64,000 nucleotides of DNA from CBDCVN01 sp965223585 (GCA_965223585.1 CBDCWW010000014.1:248001-312000), one strand, 5' to 3'. Positions 54,155-63,398 are shown, counted from the stretch's first letter. The notes: generated by a model from the letters alone, not told the origin. Program-made: numbers and translations.

Positions 54155-55666
54155 TTATGCTGCTTGTGTCGTGCCTTTCCATGCACCCTTGAGCCTTGCT
54201 AACATTTCAATGCCTAGCCACAACAGACTTACCGTTAGAACAAGCACAAAAATAGATGCAATTTGCGCATATCCTTGCCATTCAGGTAAATGTTCTGCGT
54301 AACGACGGGGAACACTGTTGGCGCCAGAAAGGAAGAACATGACAACAAAGCCTGCTCCACCAATGCCATAAAGCCAAGCAGAAAATTTACTCATAAAGTT
54401 CTCTGAAGCTCCACTTAGTTCATAAATAAGATGGTACATAAAAGCCCAAGCAAAAGCTACCGCACCAAGCAAATAGTATGTGTGAAAATGAGCAGGAACC
54501 CACAGAGTATTATGCATCACTTGATTAACAGGAATGGTAGCATCAATAACTGCTGCTGCACCGCCAAAGGCCCAACCCCATAAGCCTATTGCCATTAGTA
54601 TTGAAGGTACAGACCAGCGCAATCCTGAGCGGTAAATCATACCTAAACCACCTAGAATTGTTACTAAGAAAGCAGGTAATGCTACACCATAGGAACCAAT
54701 TATCCCCAAGATTTGGAAGATATTAGATTGTGCAAAGTCTTGATATAGGTGATGGAAGTAAGGGAGTAATATCATGACAATAACTAGGTTTAAAGCTAAC
54801 ACCAATGGCCAACTAGTTTTCCAAGGGCGGCCTGTATACACAGGTAATATTGTGTAAACCAAACCAGCAGCTAGGTAGATATTTAGGTTCACCAGCGTGT
54901 GCCCAAAAAGGAAGAGGAAGTTCTTAGCAAAAAGAGCATCTACCATTTCTACTAGACCTGCAGCTTGAGCGAAAAGAGGTACTAGTAAAGCAGCACCTGC
55001 CAAAACAGTTATAATACCATCAATAGCTACTACCGCAGCCAGAATCTCAGATGGACGGGGTAAATTATCTTTGCCTTTATTACCCCCACTAAAAAGATAG
55101 GACCAAGCTAAAGCTTTACCTAAACTACCATTAACTTTTATAGTGGCATATAGAAGGTTAAAGCAATAAAGTAAAAATGCTACAGCTACAAAAAGGTAAC
55201 CTGCATACATAGCTAAAGCAGCCCATAAATTCCAAGCTCCGTCCCCCGGCTCGTAAGGTAGTGGATGAAGAACTGTCCAACCAGCAGCAAATTTACCTAG
55301 CATAGTCGAAACAATTACAAAGCCTGCTCCTAGGAAGTAAATAATAAAAACAGTCCATAAAAGGCGACTGCTAAGCTTCATTGATTTGCTGGCTACAGCG
55401 GCAAAACCACCCATAGCTGCTAGTAAATTGCCTGCTACCATGCCGCTACCATGCAAAGTCATAACACTATAAAACCAGTCAGCAGGTAGTTTAAAGTTAA
55501 TATTGAAATTAAACAAAGTCAGGGCAACTTCTCCGTGACTTAAGCGCATTAATAGCCCTAAAAGACCCATTAAAGCAAACACTGCAAAGCCCGTAATCAT
55601 GTAGACCAAGGCAACACGTAAAATTCCACTATTATTACCGTTAAGAGTTTTTTCTTCTTGACTCAC
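54155..55666 (-). CDS. B-family haem-copper oxidoreductase subunit I (possibly NO reductase type)
   Basis: 503 residues, about 12 to 13 TM segments. Six metal-ligand His are visible: His 72 (TLHGSG, low-spin haem), His 256 (FGHTLVN, CuB), His 305 and 306 (YFHHLY, CuB), His 393 and 395 (PAHFHTYY, high-spin and low-spin haem). In oxygen reductases of this family the position four after the first CuB His is the cross-linked Tyr (HPxVY); here it is Asn 260. Loss of that Tyr is typical of NO-reducing relatives of the B family (such as eNOR and sNOR). I therefore favour NO reduction or a modified oxygen reductase. The CuA subunit gene lies 10 bp upstream. A strong terminator follows. Confidence 0.85.
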   Translation of the reverse strand: MSQEEKTLNGNNSGILRVALVYMITGFAVFALMGLLGLLMRLSHGEVALTLFNFNINFKLPADWFYSVMTLHGSGMVAGNLLAAMGGFAAVASKSMKLSSRLLWTVFIIYFLGAGFVIVSTMLGKFAAGWTVLHPLPYEPGDGAWNLWAALAMYAGYLFVAVAFLLYCFNLLYATIKVNGSLGKALAWSYLFSGGNKGKDNLPRPSEILAAVVAIDGIITVLAGAALLVPLFAQAAGLVEMVDALFAKNFLFLFGHTLVNLNIYLAAGLVYTILPVYTGRPWKTSWPLVLALNLVIVMILLPYFHHLYQDFAQSNIFQILGIIGSYGVALPAFLVTILGGLGMIYRSGLRWSVPSILMAIGLWGWAFGGAAAVIDATIPVNQVMHNTLWVPAHFHTYYLLGAVAFAWAFMYHLIYELSGASENFMSKFSAWLYGIGGAGFVVMFFLSGANSVPRRYAEHLPEWQGYAQIASIFVLVLTVSLLWLGIEMLARLKGAWKGTTQAA

Positions 55667-55676
55667 AACTTTCTCC

Positions 55677-56204
55677 TTATTCTACCGTTAGGTCTGCCTT
55701 CATAAGATGGTGAACATTACCACATAGCTCGAGACAAAGAATCTTATAAGTTCCTGCCTCATCGAATTGGTATATTAGGCGATTTTCATATCCCGGCATG
55801 GCTTGTACCTGAGTAAGCAATTGTCCTTGCTCATTATAAATACCAAAACCATGATTGACATCTACAGAAGTCACTACAAATTCTACTGGCTTGCCTACTG
55901 GAACGTTGGGGCTAGGATCAAAAAGCCACGCCCACTGCTGGGCTTGAACATTAACTGTATGCTCAGGCTCACCAATAGTACGTGCCCGCACCTGTGAATA
56001 TGGTAGCAGGAACAAAGAACCTACAAAGGCAACTATAGCAAGTATCAACAAAGGATAAAACAAACCGCGGCGCAAACCAGCCACCTTGGGGGCTATATCT
56101 TCATAGGATGTGCTAGTGCGCGTGCTAACTAAAACCCAAAGCCATGCTATGGTCCACACAGCACCAAAGGCAATAAGAACATAAAAAACTATCTGAGGGT
56201 CCAT
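55677..56204 (-). CDS. Haem-copper oxidoreductase subunit II, CuA protein
   Basis: 175 residues. Two hydrophobic segments (VFYVLIAFGAVWTIAWLWVL and FYPLLILAIVAFVGSLFLL) precede an external cupredoxin domain. The CuA ligands are complete: His 118 (DVNHGFG), Cys 157, Glu 159 carbonyl, Cys 161, His 165 and Met 168 (CLELCGNVHHLM). QQWAWLFDP is the electron-entry Trp region. It takes electrons from a soluble donor, perhaps the nearby cytochrome c at 57888, and passes them to subunit I. It is shorter than A-family subunit II and fits ba3-type and CuA-NOR proteins. It is co-transcribed with subunit I (10-bp gap). ATG after AAGGAGTAATC. Confidence 0.9.
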   Translation of the reverse strand: MDPQIVFYVLIAFGAVWTIAWLWVLVSTRTSTSYEDIAPKVAGLRRGLFYPLLILAIVAFVGSLFLLPYSQVRARTIGEPEHTVNVQAQQWAWLFDPSPNVPVGKPVEFVVTSVDVNHGFGIYNEQGQLLTQVQAMPGYENRLIYQFDEAGTYKILCLELCGNVHHLMKADLTVE

Positions 56205-56429
56205 GATTACTCCTTACTCATTAAGTCAATGTAGATTATAACCATTAATGTGACTTAACTTACAAGCTCATATTGTTTAGAACTTTCCCACACAACATTT
56301 CATAATTCTTTTGTCTCTATCGTTGGAAGCTCAAATTTAGAACTTAGTGTTGTTTTAACATAAAGGTACTTTTTAATCAAGAGTTCAATATATTCAGATT
56401 TCGAATTACATCCTTCAATGCACTGACTC

Positions 56430-57770
56430 TTATTCAAGCTTCTCAACTGCATGAGCAATGCTAAGTGACAAATGCTCTTGGTTTTCTTTAGTAGCAATCA
56501 TAAAGCCAATAGGTTTACCTCTTACACAAGGTACACTAACAGCAGGAACTCCTAGGAAGTTAAATAACAAAGTATTTTGCAAACAAAGGCTGTTAGCACG
56601 GAAATATTCACTTTCTTCATCTAGAAAACTAATTCTTGGTGGTAGTATAGGAACAGTAGGTGCTAAGATAGCGTCAAACTTTTCATAGGCTTGCCAAAAA
56701 CTTTTTCTTAGCTGTTTACGCTCGAGCAAAATCCTAACATAATCAACTGCCCTTTTATCCTTATTCATAGTAACTCGTGCTACCACCTTAGGATCTATAT
56801 CATTGGGATATTTAGCTAGTAAATCTTCATAAAGCGCAAAGGACTCAAAACCTGCTAGATAGCCATATTGACTACTAATTTGTTGAACTTTAGCAAATTC
56901 AGGAACTTCTTTTTCAATAACTTCTGCCCCCAAATTACTTAGCTCTTTACAAGTATGATCAAAAGCATCAGCTACTTCTTTATCTAAACCTTCTTGTACC
57001 ACGGTGGTGGCTTTAAGTAGGTGTAGGCCTTTTACACCCTTGCTTCTAAAGCTTTTAAAGCCTCGAGCAGCTAAACCTTGCCAAAGAATAAAAGCATCTT
57101 CTACAGTATGTGTTATAGGTCCAATAGTATCTAGGGTAAATGATAAGGGCTGAATGCCTTCAGTAGGAATATCTCCATCAGTAGTCTTTAAGCCTACTAA
57201 GCCATTAAAAGTACTTGGAATGCGTACCGACCCACCTGTATCAGACCCTAATGCAGCACAAGCAAGATTTTTAGCTACTGCCACAGCAGAGCCTGATGAT
57301 GAGCCACCGGGAATGCAGCCTTTAGCCAGAGTACTTTCAGGTGTACCATAGTGAGGGTTAATGCCTACACCAGAGAAAGCTAGCTCTGTCATATTGGTTT
57401 TGCCTAAGAAAACAGCCCCTGCTTCTGATAAACGTTTAGCTACAAGAGCATCCTTACCAGCTGGCAAATTGCTTTGAGCCAAGGCTTTACTACCAGCTGT
57501 AGTTACATCACCTTTGGTGCCAATAACATCTTTTAGTGCTAGAGGAATACCTTGTAAAGGACCTAAATCAATGCCTTGACTAAAAAGATCATCAGCATGT
57601 CTAGCTTGACTGAGAGCACGTTCTGATGTTACTTTTAGATATATTGCTTCATTATTTTCGTTTATAGATTCGAGATATGCTTCTGCTACTTCCTGAGCAT
57701 TTAATGTGTTTTTGCGGTATGCTCGAGCCAACTCGGCGATATTTAAAGAACAAATTTCTTGTCGTGTCAT
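56430..57770 (-). CDS. Amidase (amidase-signature family, GatA-like)
   Basis: 446 residues. The Ser-Ser-Lys triad region is present: Lys in IPLALKDVIGTKGD (about 79), GGSSSGSAVAVAKN (first Ser) and GSDTGGSVRIPS (nucleophile Ser), then FNGLVGLKTT. ILAPTVPILPP and a C-terminal VPCVRGKPIGFMI close the fold. The family hydrolyses amides, or as GatA makes Gln for Gln-tRNA with GatB and GatC. No gatB or gatC is near and the C-terminal part is short, so a stand-alone amidase is likelier. The gene is divergent from the cytochrome c gene. CTCGAG occurs three times. Confidence 0.85.
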   Translation of the reverse strand: MTRQEICSLNIAELARAYRKNTLNAQEVAEAYLESINENNEAIYLKVTSERALSQARHADDLFSQGIDLGPLQGIPLALKDVIGTKGDVTTAGSKALAQSNLPAGKDALVAKRLSEAGAVFLGKTNMTELAFSGVGINPHYGTPESTLAKGCIPGGSSSGSAVAVAKNLACAALGSDTGGSVRIPSTFNGLVGLKTTDGDIPTEGIQPLSFTLDTIGPITHTVEDAFILWQGLAARGFKSFRSKGVKGLHLLKATTVVQEGLDKEVADAFDHTCKELSNLGAEVIEKEVPEFAKVQQISSQYGYLAGFESFALYEDLLAKYPNDIDPKVVARVTMNKDKRAVDYVRILLERKQLRKSFWQAYEKFDAILAPTVPILPPRISFLDEESEYFRANSLCLQNTLLFNFLGVPAVSVPCVRGKPIGFMIATKENQEHLSLSIAHAVEKLE

Positions 57771-57887
57771 TAGCCTATAAGTATTAGCATTTTTCTATGA
57801 GGTACATCCTACCAAAAAACTCAGTTAAATAGAATGCAAAAAAGGAAATATTTTTACTATAATCTTTTTTCTGGAAGGCGGTTTTTA

Positions 57888-58370
57888 ATGTCAAAAACGG
57901 CATTTTTTATTTTTATTTTACTTTTTACCTTTGCTAATTCTCAAGAAGATTTTCAGTGGCAAGAACTTGGCGAAGCAACTTTTGCTACCTGTGCAGGCTG
58001 TCATCAAGCAACCGGAGAAGGACTTCCTAGTGTATTTCCTCCCTTAGCCAACCATTTACCCAATGTTGAAGTTAAAGAAGGAGGTCGTAGGTACCTTATT
58101 AATGTAGTACTTTTTGGTTTACAAGGTGAGATTCAAGCTTTAGGAGAAACTTATAATGGTGTTATGCCCTCTTGGGGAGATTCTCTTAGTGATGAGCAAG
58201 TTGCAGCCGTCCTTAATCATGAGTTGCACTCATGGGGAAACTCTGAACTTCTGCGTGAGGATTTTGCCCCTATAACTCCTGAAGAGGTAGCTACAGAACG
58301 TGCTTTGTCAAAGGTTGCTCAAGAAGTTTATGAATTACGTTCTCAACTTGGCCTAACAATTGAAGAATAG
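57888..58370 (+). CDS. Secreted mono-haem cytochrome c
   Basis: About 160 residues from ATG 57888, preceded by GGAAGGCGG; an upstream in-frame ATG at 57834 would spoil the signal peptide MSKTAFFIFILLFTFANSQ. The haem site is CAGCH (TFATCAGCHQATGEG) and the likely axial Met is in YNGVMPSWGDSLSDEQ, where the SDEQ-V-AV-NH pattern is typical of cytochrome c oxidase-linked class I cytochromes. A helical tail (EVATERALSKVAQEVYEL) is extra. It is a plausible electron donor to the CuA subunit at 55677. The DoxX-like gene follows 41 bp later. Confidence 0.88.
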   Translation: MSKTAFFIFILLFTFANSQEDFQWQELGEATFATCAGCHQATGEGLPSVFPPLANHLPNVEVKEGGRRYLINVVLFGLQGEIQALGETYNGVMPSWGDSLSDEQVAAVLNHELHSWGNSELLREDFAPITPEEVATERALSKVAQEVYELRSQLGLTIEE

Positions 58371-58411
58371 ACTTGATGCAGAAATTCTTCTTTATTAAAG
58401 AAAGGAAATAT

Positions 58412-58840
58412 ATGTTAAGCAAAAGAATTAGTGGTTTAAGTGGAGTAAGTCTTTTACTTCTTAGGCTTGCACTTGTAATTGTCTTTCTCTTTCATGGGCT
58501 TCCTAAGGCATTGAATTGGACTATGGCTTCAGAAAAGTTTGTGAATATGGGGTTTGCAGCTTTTTGGGGTCCTGTGGTAGGAGTACTTGAGGTTGCTGCT
58601 GCAATACTGATTTTAATAGGCCTTTGGACAACCTTTGCTAGTTTAGTTCTGGGAGTAATTATAGCAGTTGCCATAATTGGTGTACAAATACCCGGTGCTA
58701 TGAAAGCTGCAGAAGCTGCAGGGCAAGCTTTCACCCTCACTGCGGGATTAGAAAGAGATTTGCTTATCCTTACAGGCATTTTAGTTTTGATGGCTTTTGG
58801 GGCAGGTGCATTATCTATTACAGGTAACTCTAAAGAATGA
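58412..58840 (+). CDS. DoxX-family membrane protein
   Basis: 142 residues from ATG 58412 after AAAGAAAGGAAATAT; the in-frame ATG at 58373 would overlap poorly with the signal. Four TM segments: LLLLRLALVIVFLFHGLPKA, FWGPVVGVLEVAAAILILIG, LVLGVIIAVAIIGVQIPGAM and LILTGILVLMAFGAGALSI. HGLPKAL and the GxxE in the second segment (GVLEVAAA) are typical of DoxX. Members are linked to quinone or thiol redox chemistry in the membrane, but the exact role is unclear. Downstream of the cytochrome c gene, so likely part of the same respiratory block. Confidence 0.85.
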   Translation: MLSKRISGLSGVSLLLLRLALVIVFLFHGLPKALNWTMASEKFVNMGFAAFWGPVVGVLEVAAAILILIGLWTTFASLVLGVIIAVAIIGVQIPGAMKAAEAAGQAFTLTAGLERDLLILTGILVLMAFGAGALSITGNSKE

Positions 58841-58873
58841 TTTAAATCTCTTACTTCAAAACTCAGTTAAGCC

Positions 58874-58932
58874 AAATCTATCAGCTACTACTATTTCAAC
58901 TCCATACTGTTCGGCCTTGTATATGAGTTGCC
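58874..58932 (-). pseudogene. TnpB remnant
   Basis: About 59 bp are nearly identical to the coding strand of the TnpB gene at 63934-63992 (QLxYKAEQYGVEIVVADRF). The rest is lost. The surrounding intergenic stretch 58841-59183 has no other feature that I can assign. Confidence 0.7.
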
Positions 58933-59183
58933 AGTGTGGTTATTCCTAAATCTATTGGCGGGTATATCATCCATAAAAACTAGTCCGCAATCAAGCTTAA
59001 GTGTTTTTGGTTCAAAGTTCGGATTTGAGCGCCGAAAGCTCCAGCACATCAAAAACTCTCAGAATCCTACCTCAAGAGCTTATCAGCTAAACTTGATGTG
59101 TTAGCTATTTCAGGCTCTTACCTTTGCAGCTCACTTTTCAAAGATCGGTTACAAACCATAAATTTTAAGGTATTATAAACTTT

Positions 59184-59702
59184 ATGGCAAGTGGTCGCAC
59201 TCACGACGTTATCAATTACAGCACTTTGACAGCAATATCAGGGGGCTATGTTTTTTTGCACCTAAATACTAACATATCCTTACCTTCAGAAAGCCTAGCA
59301 AGCTTTGTAGGGGGTTATTTAGTGGGGACTCTTTGGATTACGCCTGATTTAGACTTAGCTGAAAGAACTGAGATTAATGCTCGAGTCAAAAAACGCTGGG
59401 GAAAAATAGGATGGCTATGGAAACCTTATGGAAAGATGTTTAAGCACCGTGGTGTTTCCCATACATGGTTCTTAGGTCCTATGACAAGGCTTATTTATCT
59501 TGGCATATTAGTTATTGTTATTGGTTATCCTACCTTGTGGGGTTTAGCTTATTTTGGGATTTATGTAGATCTACCCCGTATAGAAATGTCTTGGGAAAAA
59601 ATAGGTGTTTCCACCTTGTTTGGTTATTATTTTTCACAGTGGTTACATCTAATAGCTGATGGAGTACCTATATATTATGATATTACTGTGTGGTACAAAT
59701 AA
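59184..59702 (+). CDS. DUF2227 putative metal-binding membrane protein
   Basis: 172 residues. MASGRTHDVINYST starts with the family's His-Asp motif; GTLWITPDLDLAE, KMFKHRGVSHTWFLGPMTR and LIADG near the C-terminus complete the set of His/Asp residues that may bind metal as in YdjM/LexA-binding-like membrane hydrolases. Three to four hydrophobic segments are present (ASFVGGYLVGTLWI, LIYLGILVIVIGYPTLWGLA, GVSTLFGYYFSQWLHLI). Biochemical function is not established for the family. It stands alone. Confidence 0.8.
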   Translation: MASGRTHDVINYSTLTAISGGYVFLHLNTNISLPSESLASFVGGYLVGTLWITPDLDLAERTEINARVKKRWGKIGWLWKPYGKMFKHRGVSHTWFLGPMTRLIYLGILVIVIGYPTLWGLAYFGIYVDLPRIEMSWEKIGVSTLFGYYFSQWLHLIADGVPIYYDITVWYK

Positions 59703-59869
59703 ACTGGGATAGAATATTTACGATGAATCCCTGTCATATAACAATGACGCCATTCAAAATCTTTACTTTTATAAGGGCAGGCAAAGGTAAATTATTTAAG
59801 TTATAATCATTTTTAATGTTAACAGTTAAAAAGCTAGTTTATTCTAAAGCAATCCTAAAGGAGAAATCT

Positions 59870-61585
59870 ATGAAAAAATCAGTTCTAGCACTTCTTATTT
59901 TATTTTACCTACCTTTTGTTAGCGCTCAAACATATGTTCAGCTTATCTTAGATGCAAGTGGTTCTATGTGGAACACCCTTGACGATGGGCGTTATCGCAT
60001 TGTGGCGGCTAAAGAGGTTTTGACGAACTTTGTAGCTGGTTTACCCGAAGGTGATCTGAATGTGGGCTTGAGAATTTATGGTTCACAGAAAAATGCTGTG
60101 GAGGATGGAGCCTGTGAGGACAGCCAGCTTTTTGTGCCTATGCAGGGAATAGAGAAAGCTACCCTTACGCAGACTGTGCAAGATGCAGAAGCAATAGGAG
60201 CAACTCCTATTGCTTACTCACTCGAGCAAGCTGCCACAGATTTTCCAGAAGATGCCCAAAAACGCCTTATTGTGCTAGTAACAGATGGTGAAGAGTCTTG
60301 TGGTGGAGATTTACAAGCTATAGCTGCCCAACTTAGTCAGCAGGGTATAGAAATTGACTTAAAGATAATTGGGCTTGATCTTTCAAATGAAGCTGCTGAA
60401 AGCTTTCAGGGAATAGGCGAATTTGTTAATGCTGAAGACGCCAAGCAACTAGCCACAGCGCTTCAAGATGCTGTTGGAAAAGTTATTGAACCTCCTGAAC
60501 CTATTGGTGAGGCCACACTAGAAGTACCCTCTGAGGTGCCTGCTGGGCAACCCTTTAACATCGGTTGGCAAGGCCCTGATGAACCTCAAGATTATATTAC
60601 TATAGTGCCTAATGGTGCGCCAGATGGTGCTTACGGTACGGGTAATGGTATAGGTTATCGTTATACTAAGGATGGTTCTCCTCTTACAATTTATGCTCCT
60701 ATTGAGCCCGGTCAATATGAAGTACGCTACCAGTCTGATCGAGTTGAAGGTGTGGCAGCTAGGTCCCCTATAACAGTTATAGAATCTGAAATTACTATTA
60801 GTGCACCCTTAGAGATTCCTGCCGGGCAACGCTTTGAAGTAAAGTGGACAGGCCCAGATGGTGACCGTGATTATCTTACTATTGTGCTTGCTGATGCACC
60901 TGATGGTAATTATGCCAGTTATAGCTATACCCGTGATGGTTCTCCCTTAAGTATACATGCACCCATAGCTCCCGGTAAGTACGAGATTCGCTATCAGTCT
61001 GATCGTGAAAGTGGTGTGTTTGCAAGACGAGCTATTAGTGTAGTACCAGCAGAAATTCGTCTGGCAGCTCCAAGACAAATACCAGCAGGAGAAAGGTTTG
61101 AAGTAAAGTGGACAGGCCCAAATGGTGATCGTGATTATATAACAATTGTACCTGCTGATGCGCCAGAAGGTCAGTATAAAGATTATAAGTATACTCGTGA
61201 TGGTTCTCCTGTGACACTTAACGCTCCAGCAGAACCCGGAGCTTATGAGGTGCGCTATCAGTCAGATCGAGAAAGTGGAGTTTTTGCCAGTATACCTATA
61301 ACCTTGACAGGTTTGGAAATCACTTTGCAAGCCCCTTCAGAAGTAGTGGCAGGAGAAAAGTTTGAAGTAAGTTGGACAGGTCCTGATGGTAAATCTGATT
61401 ACATAACAATTGTACCTGCTGGTGCGCCTGAAGGAGCTTATAATAGCTACTTCTACACTTCAAATGCTAACCCCGGAACACTTACTGCTCCTGATGAGCC
61501 CGGGCAATATGAAATTCGCTACAGCACTGATCGTGGTGACAGCAAAGGGAAAAATTTTGCTAGTATACCTATTACTGTAAAGTAA
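59870..61585 (+). CDS. Secreted vWA-domain protein with four tandem beta repeats
   Basis: 571 residues from ATG 59870, chosen for AAAGGAG and the signal peptide MKKSVLALLILFYLPFVSAQ. The vWA domain (to about residue 205) has MIDAS DASGSMW, the Thr in ATPIAYSLEQA and the Asp in VTDGEES. Four repeats of about 87 residues follow. Each opens with P-AGxxFxVxWxGPDG and DYxTIVPAxAPxG and closes with PGxYEIRYxSDR. Repeats two and three are the most alike (RDYxTIV, YTRDGSP, YQSDRESGVFA), which indicates recent duplication. It is a surface adhesion or scaffold protein with a metal-dependent binding site. Confidence 0.85.
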   Translation: MKKSVLALLILFYLPFVSAQTYVQLILDASGSMWNTLDDGRYRIVAAKEVLTNFVAGLPEGDLNVGLRIYGSQKNAVEDGACEDSQLFVPMQGIEKATLTQTVQDAEAIGATPIAYSLEQAATDFPEDAQKRLIVLVTDGEESCGGDLQAIAAQLSQQGIEIDLKIIGLDLSNEAAESFQGIGEFVNAEDAKQLATALQDAVGKVIEPPEPIGEATLEVPSEVPAGQPFNIGWQGPDEPQDYITIVPNGAPDGAYGTGNGIGYRYTKDGSPLTIYAPIEPGQYEVRYQSDRVEGVAARSPITVIESEITISAPLEIPAGQRFEVKWTGPDGDRDYLTIVLADAPDGNYASYSYTRDGSPLSIHAPIAPGKYEIRYQSDRESGVFARRAISVVPAEIRLAAPRQIPAGERFEVKWTGPNGDRDYITIVPADAPEGQYKDYKYTRDGSPVTLNAPAEPGAYEVRYQSDRESGVFASIPITLTGLEITLQAPSEVVAGEKFEVSWTGPDGKSDYITIVPAGAPEGAYNSYFYTSNANPGTLTAPDEPGQYEIRYSTDRGDSKGKNFASIPITVK

Positions 61586-61885
61586 TGATCTAAAATTACT
61601 AGTGCTAGTGGGTTCCGTGTCTACTTTGCATGAGGTTGAATCTCTGAAGGAAGTCTCCTAAATCCCCCAAGGGGGACTTGCTATATATGTCTGTCCACAA
61701 AAGTTTTTTCTGCGAAACCTCAGAGGTTTGGGTCAACCCAAGATTTTTCCGACCCACTATGTTTTCAGTTGGATATCAGACCAACATCGCACTAAGTTTC
61801 TCTTATCCTCAATGGAATGCTGAAGGGGCCTAATTAAAAGCTGAAGCCTAACAGCAATACACTTGACCATGAGAAAGGAACCAAC
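61586..61885. other. Intergenic region with a small palindrome
   Basis: 300 bp. AAACCTCAGAGGTTT (about 61713) recalls the arms of the terminator at 54092. No ORF is supported. The flavoprotein's ribosome binding site (GAGAAAGGAACC) is at its right end. Confidence 0.4.
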
Positions 61886-63262
61886 ATGAAAGCACATAAC
61901 TTTGACCACGTTATTGTTGGAACAGGACAAGCTACTGGAACCCTAATAGGCGGGTTACCTAAGGGTGAATCTCTTGCTATTATTGAAGGAGGTAAAATTG
62001 GTGGGACCTGCGTTAATGTTGGCTGCACCCCCACCAAAACCCTTGTGGCAAGTGCCAAGGTCGCCTATATTGCAAAACGTGCTGCTGAGTACGGTGTAAT
62101 GACAGGAAATGTTCAGGTTGACTTTGCTAAGGTTATGGCACGAATGAATAAAATTCGTGGGAATAGCAGTAGTGGTATGGAAAAGTGGTTTAACTCCCTC
62201 GAGCAAGTAAACCTATTCCGAGGCTGGGCAAAATTTGAAGATGCTAAGACACTGCGCGTAAATGACGAACTCATTAAAGGCAAAAACATTTACCTAAATG
62301 TTGGAGGGCGCTCGAGGATATTACCCATCTACGGCCTAGACGAAGTGGATTGGTTGGACAATTCTGGTTTGCTCGAGCTGACTGAAGTACCTGAGCATCT
62401 AGTGGTGATTGGTGGTAGTTATATTGGGCTCGAGTTCAGCCAAATGTTCCGCCGCTTTGGTGCAAAGGTTACAATCATTGAAGCTGCCCCGCAAATTATG
62501 TCCCGTGAGGATGCTGATGTCGCAGTGGCAGCACAGCAGATTTTGCAAGATGAGGAAATCAACTTCGAGGTTGGCGTTAAGGTCTTGCGGGTTGAAAAAA
62601 CAGCTACAGACAATGTTAATGTTGTTATAGAAAACGAACAGGGTGAAAAGGTTATAAGTGGCTCACACCTTCTTTTAGCTGTAGGACGTGTTCCCAATTC
62701 AGACAAGCTCAATCTTGAAGCAGCAAGTATTGAAACTGATGAGCGCGGGTTTATTAAAGTTGATGATCATCTACGCACTAACGTAGAAGGTGTCTTTGCT
62801 TTAGGAGATGTAAATGGCAAGGGAGCTTTTACTCACACCTCTGTTAATGATGCAGAAATCGTGCTCGATACTATGCGCGGTGGTACACGTAAACTTTCAG
62901 ATCGCATTAGTATTTATGCTATGTTCATTGACCCTCCCTTGGGACGCGTTGGCATGACGGAAAAAGAGGCTGTAGAGAAAGGCTACAATGTGCTAAAAGC
63001 AACACGGGAAATGAAACGGATCAGTCGCGCTAAAGAGATGGGGGAAACAAAAGGCTTTGTCAAACTCTTGGTAGACGCCGATACCAACCTTATTTTGGGA
63101 GGGTCTATTTTAGGTGTAGGGGGCGATGAAATCATCAACATGTTTGCAGCTTTTATGTATAGCAAATTGCCGTGCCACAAGTATAGAAAAGTTATTCTAG
63201 TTCATCCAACTGTTTCTGAGCTTATGCCTTGGATTTTAGATGATCTTAAACCTGTTTCTTAA
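61886..63262 (+). CDS. FAD-dependent disulfide oxidoreductase (dihydrolipoamide dehydrogenase/MerA-like)
   Basis: 458 residues. FAD motif HVIVGTGQATGTLIGG; redox-active disulfide Cys 42 and Cys 47 in GGTCVNVGCTPTK; NAD(P) motif VVIGGSYIGLEFSQMFRRFG; second FAD motif VFALGDVNGKGAF; C-terminal catalytic His-Glu in LVHPTVSELMPW. No N-terminal HMA domain and no C-terminal CC pair, so mercuric reduction is not supported. No lipoyl-dependent dehydrogenase complex genes are adjacent. It may be a lipoamide, thiol or other disulfide reductase; this subgroup is usually mis-annotated as mercuric reductase. Four CTCGAG sites mark it as native. Confidence 0.88.
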   Translation: MKAHNFDHVIVGTGQATGTLIGGLPKGESLAIIEGGKIGGTCVNVGCTPTKTLVASAKVAYIAKRAAEYGVMTGNVQVDFAKVMARMNKIRGNSSSGMEKWFNSLEQVNLFRGWAKFEDAKTLRVNDELIKGKNIYLNVGGRSRILPIYGLDEVDWLDNSGLLELTEVPEHLVVIGGSYIGLEFSQMFRRFGAKVTIIEAAPQIMSREDADVAVAAQQILQDEEINFEVGVKVLRVEKTATDNVNVVIENEQGEKVISGSHLLLAVGRVPNSDKLNLEAASIETDERGFIKVDDHLRTNVEGVFALGDVNGKGAFTHTSVNDAEIVLDTMRGGTRKLSDRISIYAMFIDPPLGRVGMTEKEAVEKGYNVLKATREMKRISRAKEMGETKGFVKLLVDADTNLILGGSILGVGGDEIINMFAAFMYSKLPCHKYRKVILVHPTVSELMPWILDDLKPVS

Positions 63263-63316
63263 TGTAGGCGTCTAGATAAGTTCTTGCTTTATAAATAACG
63301 AAAGATGTCATTCTGA

Positions 63317-63398
63317 GCCCTTACGAGGGTAAATTACGCAAAGAATCTCTCGTGCATTACGTCATTTAGATACATTCGTCGTTTACCCTCGTAAGGGC
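63317..63398. repeat. 17-bp perfect inverted repeat
   Basis: GCCCTTACGAGGGTAAA (63317-63333) and TTTACCCTCGTAAGGGC (63382-63398) enclose 48 bp that include AAGAATCTCTCG and ATACATTCGTC. The surrounding GATGTCATTCTGAG and ATATGACATATGAC resemble the dispersed repeats at 3861 and 48478. No T run follows, so it is a repeat element rather than a plain terminator. Confidence 0.7.

Noticed and set aside
56300..56497. 65-residue minus-strand ORF downstream of the amidase
   Set aside because: It overlaps the end of the amidase in another frame, has no ribosome binding site and no recognisable family.
61886..63262. Mercuric reductase (merA)
   Set aside because: It lacks the C-terminal Cys pair and HMA domain, and has the His-Glu pair of disulfide reductases. 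No mer genes are nearby.
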